Positions 60,160-64,000 of a stretch of DNA of 64,000 bases are shown piece by piece (within the stretch, counting starts at the first letter, position 1; the number at the start of each line of letters is the position of its first letter). The notes under the pieces were generated by a model. That model saw only the letters and a program-made list of their open reading frames with translations. It was not told the origin of the DNA and made no database searches. This DNA comes from Sphingomonas telluris (GTDB lineage Bacteria; Pseudomonadota; Alphaproteobacteria; Sphingomonadales; Sphingomonadaceae): NCBI RefSeq assembly GCF_022568775.1, contig NZ_JAKZHW010000001.1:1116001-1180000 (forward strand). Direction: 5' to 3'. The position numbers and the translations under genes were made by a program.

Positions 60160-61392
60160 TCAGTTGTTCGCGGCGATCCAGTCCTCGACGACCGGGGCGA
60201 TCTTCTCGCGCCACTTGCGGCCATTGAAGATGCCGTAGTGACCGACGTCCGGAGCGAGGAAGTATTGCTTCTTCTTGCCCTGAAGCGCGGTCGCGATGTC
60301 GAGCGCCGCCTTGGTCTGGCCAATGCCGGAAATGTCGTCGCGCTCGCCTTCGATGGCGAGAAGCGCGGTGTCCTTGATCGCGCCCGGATCGACCTTCTTA
60401 CCCCGGTGCATCAGCTTGCCCTTGGGCAGCGAATGCTTCTGGAACACCTCCTCCACCGTCTGGAGGTAGAATTCCGAGGCCATGTCGCAGACGGAGCGAT
60501 ACTCGTCGTAGAACTTCTGCGTCGACGTCGCGCTCTCCTCATCGCCCTCCACGAGATGCTTGAACATCTCCCAGTGGCTGATGAGGTGATCGCCGAGATT
60601 CATCGCCATGAAACCTGCAAGCTGCAGGAACCCTGGATAAACCTTCCGTCCTCCGCCCGGATAGTAGAGCGGCACCGTCGCGATCGCGTTGCGCGAGAAC
60701 CAGCCCAGCGGCCGCTCCGTCGCCAACGTGTTCACCGCCGTCGGCGCTTTGCGCGTGTCGATGGGTCCGCCCATCATGGTCAGGCTCTTGGGACGCCACT
60801 TGTTGTTGGAGGCGTTCATGAGCGCCGTCGCGGCGTATGCTGGGACAGCCGGCTGGCAGACCGCAAGCATGTGAGCGCGCTTGCCGGTCTCTTCGCCGAT
60901 CGTTTCCAGGAACTCGATCAGATAGTCGATGTAGTCGTCGAGATCGAAGGTGCCGTCACTGAGCGGCACCATCTTCGCGTCGCGCCAATCGGTGATGTAA
61001 ACATCGTGCTTCGGCAGCATCCGCTCGACCGTGCCGCGCAGGAGCGTCGCATAGTGCCCCGACATCGGCGCCACGATCAGGAGGGGCGGATCGCTCTCGC
61101 CACCACCCTTGCGCACGAAGCGCTTCAGCTGACCGAACGGCTCCCGGCGAACGATTTCCTCGTGAACCGCAACCTTTTTGCCTCGAACGACCGTCTGATG
61201 GAGCCCGAAATCCGGCTTGCCTCGCGGCGCTGCAGCATGGGCGAAAACGTCGAGAGCGGCCGCCACCAGCGGGCTCCCCGTAGCATAAGCGAATGGATTT
61301 GCTGGATTATGCAGCCAACCCGCACCCATGCCCGCCAATTTGCTCGCGCCCGCAAGGAACGAGCGCTGAACTTCATAGGCGTCATAGAGCAT
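60160..61392 (-). CDS. phaZ: Intracellular polyhydroxyalkanoate depolymerase
   Basis: A 410-residue PHA depolymerase of the intracellular PhaZ type. The nucleophile is the Cys in HMLAVCQPAVPAYAATALM (Cys179), the family's Cys-containing replacement of the lipase box. Other landmarks are MLYDAYEVQRSFLAGASKLA at the N-terminus, LIVAPMSGHYATLLRGTV, DVYITDWRDAKMVPL, GGPIDTRKAPTAVN, IEGERDDISGIGQT and the C-terminal APDVGHYGIFNGRKWRE with its His. It breaks down native PHB granules to release carbon. Two adjacent palindromes at 61462-61492 lie in its control region. The gene is divergent from the ABC exporter. Confidence 0.94.
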   Translation of the reverse strand: MLYDAYEVQRSFLAGASKLAGMGAGWLHNPANPFAYATGSPLVAAALDVFAHAAAPRGKPDFGLHQTVVRGKKVAVHEEIVRREPFGQLKRFVRKGGGESDPPLLIVAPMSGHYATLLRGTVERMLPKHDVYITDWRDAKMVPLSDGTFDLDDYIDYLIEFLETIGEETGKRAHMLAVCQPAVPAYAATALMNASNNKWRPKSLTMMGGPIDTRKAPTAVNTLATERPLGWFSRNAIATVPLYYPGGGRKVYPGFLQLAGFMAMNLGDHLISHWEMFKHLVEGDEESATSTQKFYDEYRSVCDMASEFYLQTVEEVFQKHSLPKGKLMHRGKKVDPGAIKDTALLAIEGERDDISGIGQTKAALDIATALQGKKKQYFLAPDVGHYGIFNGRKWREKIAPVVEDWIAANN

Positions 61393-61461
61393 TCAAATGG
61401 GACCCTTCCACCACCGGACACCAACCGATGTGGACCCCATTTGCTCCCTCCGCAAGCGCTG

Positions 61462-61492
61462 GTTGCTGCAGTGCAACTTCCGCAGTGCGGAA
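61462..61492. promoter_or_regulatory. Two adjacent GCAGTGC-cored palindromes before phaZ
   Basis: GTTGC-TGCAGT-GCAAC (61462-61477) and TTCCGCA-G-TGCGGAA (61478-61492) abut each other; both contain GCAGTGC, with the cores 14 bases apart. They lie 70-100 bases upstream of phaZ and 35-65 before the ABC exporter. TGC-rich palindromes are the binding form of PhaR, the PHA-synthesis regulator of alphaproteobacteria, so these are candidate PhaR sites. That assignment is inference. Confidence 0.55.
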
Positions 61493-61526
61493 TTGAGACG
61501 AGGCTGCCACGCTGCTAGTCGGAGGC

Positions 61527-63308
61527 ATGGCCATAGCCCCTACTCGCCCCCCGGGCCGATCCGTGAAGAACCTGCGCATGGTATGGGGCTTCACCACCAA
61601 ATACCGCGGCCACATTGCCGGGGCCGCGCTCGCGCTGCTGGTGGCGGCTGCCGCGACTTCGGGCGTTCCTTACGCGTTCAAGCTGATCATCGACAAAGGT
61701 TTCGCGACCGGCGCCGGCACCACGCGCGACATCGCCAGGTGGTTCGAATATCTGTTGCTGCTCGTCGGCGTCATGGCCGTGGCCACGGCCTTCCGCTTCT
61801 ATTTCGTCAGCTGGCTCGGCGAGCGGACCGTTGCGGACATTCGCCTGGCGGTCCACCGCAACCTGCTCCGCCTGTCGCCCGGCTTCTTCGAGGAGAACCG
61901 CCCGGCCGAGATCACCTCTCGCATTACCGTCGACACGACGATCATCGAGCAGGTCGTGGGGACGACCGTCTCTGTGGCGTTGCGCAACATCGTCCTGGCA
62001 ATCGTCTGCATCATCATCCTGTTCGTTCTGTCACCGAAGCTGGCGGGCATGATGCTTCTCGGCATTCCCTTCATCATAGGTCCCATCACGCTTCTCGGGC
62101 GCCGCGTGCGGGCGATCTCCACCAAAAGTCAGGACCGCATTGCCGACGTCGGCGCAGTCACGAGCGAAGTGCTTGGCGCGATGAAGATCGTCCAGGCGTT
62201 CGGCCAGGAAGGGCGCGAGACCGGGCGCTTCAGCGAGGCGGTCGAGAAGGTCTTTTCCACCGCCAAGCGCCGGATCCTCATTCGTGCGCTGATGACCGCG
62301 ATGGCGATCTTCCTGCTCTTCGGCGCGATCACGATGATCATCTGGCAGGGCGCCATCGACGTGTCAGCCGGCAATATGACAGGCGGCACGATTGCGGCGT
62401 TCGTGCTTTACGGCGGGCTGCTCGCGGGTGCGTTCGGAGCGCTGTCGGAGGTCTACGGCGATTTCCTGCGGGCAGCTGGAGCGTCGGAGCGGCTGACCGA
62501 GTTGCTCGAGGCCGAGCCGGACATCAAGCCGCCCGCACAACCGGTGCAGCTGCCAGTCCCAGCGCGCGGCGAGCTCACCTTCGAGGACGTGACCTTCCAT
62601 TACCCGACGCGTCAGGACGTCTCCGCGCTCGAGGGCTTCAGCCTGACCGTCAAGTCTCGGGAGCGGCTCGCGCTTGTAGGCCCGTCGGGTGCGGGCAAGA
62701 CGACCATCTTCCAGATGGCCGAGCGGTTCTACGATCCGCAGCAGGGCCGGGTCCTGCTCGACGGTGTCGACCTCAGGGACGCCGATCCTGCCGACATCCG
62801 TCAGCGCATCGCACTGGTTCCGCAGGAGACGATCATCTTCGCCGCGTCGGCGCGGGATAATCTGCGCTACGGCAACTGGAACGCGACGGAGGACGAGATC
62901 TGGCAGGCCGCGAAGGATGCGCATGCGGAGGAGTTCCTGCGTGCGCTTCCGGAAGGCCTGGACACATATCTTGGTGAAAGCGGCGCTCGGCTTTCTGGCG
63001 GACAGCGGCAGCGCATCGCTATCGCCCGCGCGCTCCTGCGCAACGCTCCGCTGCTGCTCCTCGACGAGGCGACGTCAGCGCTGGACGCGGAGAGCGAGCG
63101 CCTGGTTCAGGACGCGCTGGATCGCCTCATGGCCGACCGCACAACGATCGTCATCGCGCACCGCCTCGCGACCGTGCGCGCGGCGGACCGCATCGTAGTG
63201 ATGGACAAGGGCCGGATCGTCGAGGAAGGCACGCACGCGACGCTTACGCGTCACGGCGGCCTCTACTCACGCTTGGCCCGTCTTCAGTTCGAAGACCGCG
63301 CGGCTTAG
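61527..63308 (+). CDS. MsbA-like ABC exporter (membrane plus ATPase)
   Basis: A 593-residue half-transporter with six helices in the first 320 residues and an ATPase domain: Walker A GPSGAGKT (385-392), Q-loop PQETIIF, signature LSGGQRQR (489-496) and Walker B LLLLDEATSALD (about 509-520) with the H-loop IVIAHRLATVR. As a homodimer it would export a lipid, lipopeptide or drug; MsbA-like lipid-A flipping is possible given the envelope genes here, but the substrate is not shown. GGAGG lies one base from the ATG, tight but usable. The stop overlaps the converging basic-protein gene (TTAG). Confidence 0.9.
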   Translation: MAIAPTRPPGRSVKNLRMVWGFTTKYRGHIAGAALALLVAAAATSGVPYAFKLIIDKGFATGAGTTRDIARWFEYLLLLVGVMAVATAFRFYFVSWLGERTVADIRLAVHRNLLRLSPGFFEENRPAEITSRITVDTTIIEQVVGTTVSVALRNIVLAIVCIIILFVLSPKLAGMMLLGIPFIIGPITLLGRRVRAISTKSQDRIADVGAVTSEVLGAMKIVQAFGQEGRETGRFSEAVEKVFSTAKRRILIRALMTAMAIFLLFGAITMIIWQGAIDVSAGNMTGGTIAAFVLYGGLLAGAFGALSEVYGDFLRAAGASERLTELLEAEPDIKPPAQPVQLPVPARGELTFEDVTFHYPTRQDVSALEGFSLTVKSRERLALVGPSGAGKTTIFQMAERFYDPQQGRVLLDGVDLRDADPADIRQRIALVPQETIIFAASARDNLRYGNWNATEDEIWQAAKDAHAEEFLRALPEGLDTYLGESGARLSGGQRQRIAIARALLRNAPLLLLDEATSALDAESERLVQDALDRLMADRTTIVIAHRLATVRAADRIVVMDKGRIVEEGTHATLTRHGGLYSRLARLQFEDRAA

Positions 63309-63940
63309 CTTTCGCCGCCGCCACCCGCCGGCGGAGTGCTGCCGCCGGATTTTCCACGACCGCGCGTCGACGTGCCCCGACGCGATCCGCCCCGCGCCGA
63401 GGTCGAGCGCGAACGCGTGCTCGCCTTGCGAGTCGTCGTTCCGCTTGCTGCCTTGCGTGTGGTGCTGCCGGTTGCCGCCTTGCGCGTGCCGGTCGATGCA
63501 CGCGAGCTGGTCGTACCCGCCGACTTGGCGCGGCTCGTGCTCGCCTTCTTCGCGCCAGAGGTCGAGCGCTTCGCAGTCGTGCGCCGCGCGCCCGTCGAGC
63601 GCTTCGTGCTGCCTGCGGAAGATGCTGCCTGCGCAGTGCCGCTGTCGTCGGTCCACTTGCCGGACAAGACGCGCTGCGCCGCATCGGCGACCGCCTCGGC
63701 AATCAGCGATCCAAGCTTGGACGCGTTCGACACGACGGTGCTTGCGGCCGCCTGAGCGGAATCCGCTGCATCGAGTCCCGCATCGCGAATCTTGCGCCGC
63801 GCTGCCGGGCTGGCGCTGATCGCGGCTGCTGCAGCGGCCAGTCCCGCTGCGAGCATCTCGCGGCTCATTGCCGCCTTCGCAATCTTGTCGAAATTGATCT
63901 CGCCTTTCGAACCCCCAGTTTTGGTGGTGGATTTCGCCAT
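63305..63940 (-). CDS. Histone-H1-like basic protein with an alanine-rich helical front
   Basis: A 211-residue protein. The first 100 or so residues form Ala-rich helices (MSREMLAAGLAAAAAAISAS, GLDAADSAQAAASTVVSNAS). The rest is low-complexity Lys/Arg/Ser/Thr/Ala (such as STKRSTGARRTTAKRSTSGA and RKAASGTTTRKASTRSR), strongly basic like eukaryotic H1 tails. GGGAGGT lies five bases before the ATG at 63940. The layout recalls PhaF/PhaM-type proteins that tie PHA granules to DNA; since phaZ lies nearby this is a reasonable but unproven reading. A general nucleoid protein is the alternative. Its TAA stop overlaps the ABC exporter TAG. Confidence 0.82.
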   Translation of the reverse strand: MAKSTTKTGGSKGEINFDKIAKAAMSREMLAAGLAAAAAAISASPAARRKIRDAGLDAADSAQAAASTVVSNASKLGSLIAEAVADAAQRVLSGKWTDDSGTAQAASSAGSTKRSTGARRTTAKRSTSGAKKASTSRAKSAGTTSSRASTGTRKAATGSTTRKAASGTTTRKASTRSRSTSARGGSRRGTSTRGRGKSGGSTPPAGGGGES

Positions 63941-64000
63941 CGCAAACCTCCCTTCGGTGCTTGTCCGCAAAGACACTTCAAAGCCGTAACGGTTCCGTTT

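Overview
The window is a dense, GC-rich chromosomal stretch of an alphaproteobacterium, most likely a sphingomonad (order Sphingomonadales). The evidence is a CckA hybrid kinase, an RcdA-type (DUF1465) protein, a DksA with a reduced zinc site, a LexA box of the alphaproteobacterial GTTC-N7-GTTC form at recA, and several very small proteins of kinds I associate with sphingomonads. I see no tRNA, rRNA, insertion sequence, prophage or CRISPR array, and no gene-free gap longer than 300 bases.

Layout. 1-8.5 kb: the end of an EF-G-like GTPase, a Wzx-type flippase, an ELM1-family protein, then an overlapping minus-strand KDO operon (kdsD-kdsB-HAD hydrolase-kdsA) and a dicarboxylate/amino acid symporter. 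8.5-20.9 kb: a methyltransferase, a Tat-exported M24 peptidase, a Bcr/CflA-like exporter, recA with its SOS box, a lipase-like hydrolase, a single-domain response regulator, cckA, an M13 peptidase lipoprotein, a DUF2062 protein, smpB and dapA. 21-27.7 kb: a lytic transglycosylase, greB, surE, dksA, two divergent DUF465 proteins, rcdA, an iron-type alcohol dehydrogenase and a thioesterase. 27.7-35.2 kb: a nitronate monooxygenase-like enzyme, a sugar-nucleotide epimerase, a CAP-domain protein, and a glycan-modification island (polysaccharide deacetylase, methyltransferase, three family-2 glycosyltransferases, one frameshifted). 35.1-38.8 kb: glnA flanked by two PilZ proteins and two paralogous tiny proteins. 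38.8-47.7 kb: two transporters and the tamA-tamB outer-membrane assembly pair. 47.8-50.7 kb: small orphan genes around an S24 repressor. 50.7-58.1 kb: topoisomerase IB, MscS channel, MaoC dehydratase, thiolase, a frameshifted metalloprotease, a DUF4126 protein and an EmrB-like exporter. 58.1-64 kb: a 21-codon peptide gene with an ideal ribosome site, a TPR protein, PHA depolymerase, an MsbA-like ABC exporter and a histone-tail-like basic protein.

Functional themes are envelope and surface glycans (KDO supply, flippase, glycosyltransferases, TamAB, transglycosylase), the CckA/RcdA side of the CtrA cell-cycle circuit, stress and stringent functions (recA, dksA, greB, smpB, surE), and PHA storage.

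The least ordinary signals are: five tail-to-tail gene pairs sharing one CTAG as both stop codons; a HAD hydrolase in the place where a KDO-8-phosphate phosphatase would be expected; tandem GCAGTGC-cored palindromes before phaZ; the peptide gene at 58135-58200; and two single-base frameshifts that may be assembly errors. All function calls rest on reading motifs by eye; no search was run.
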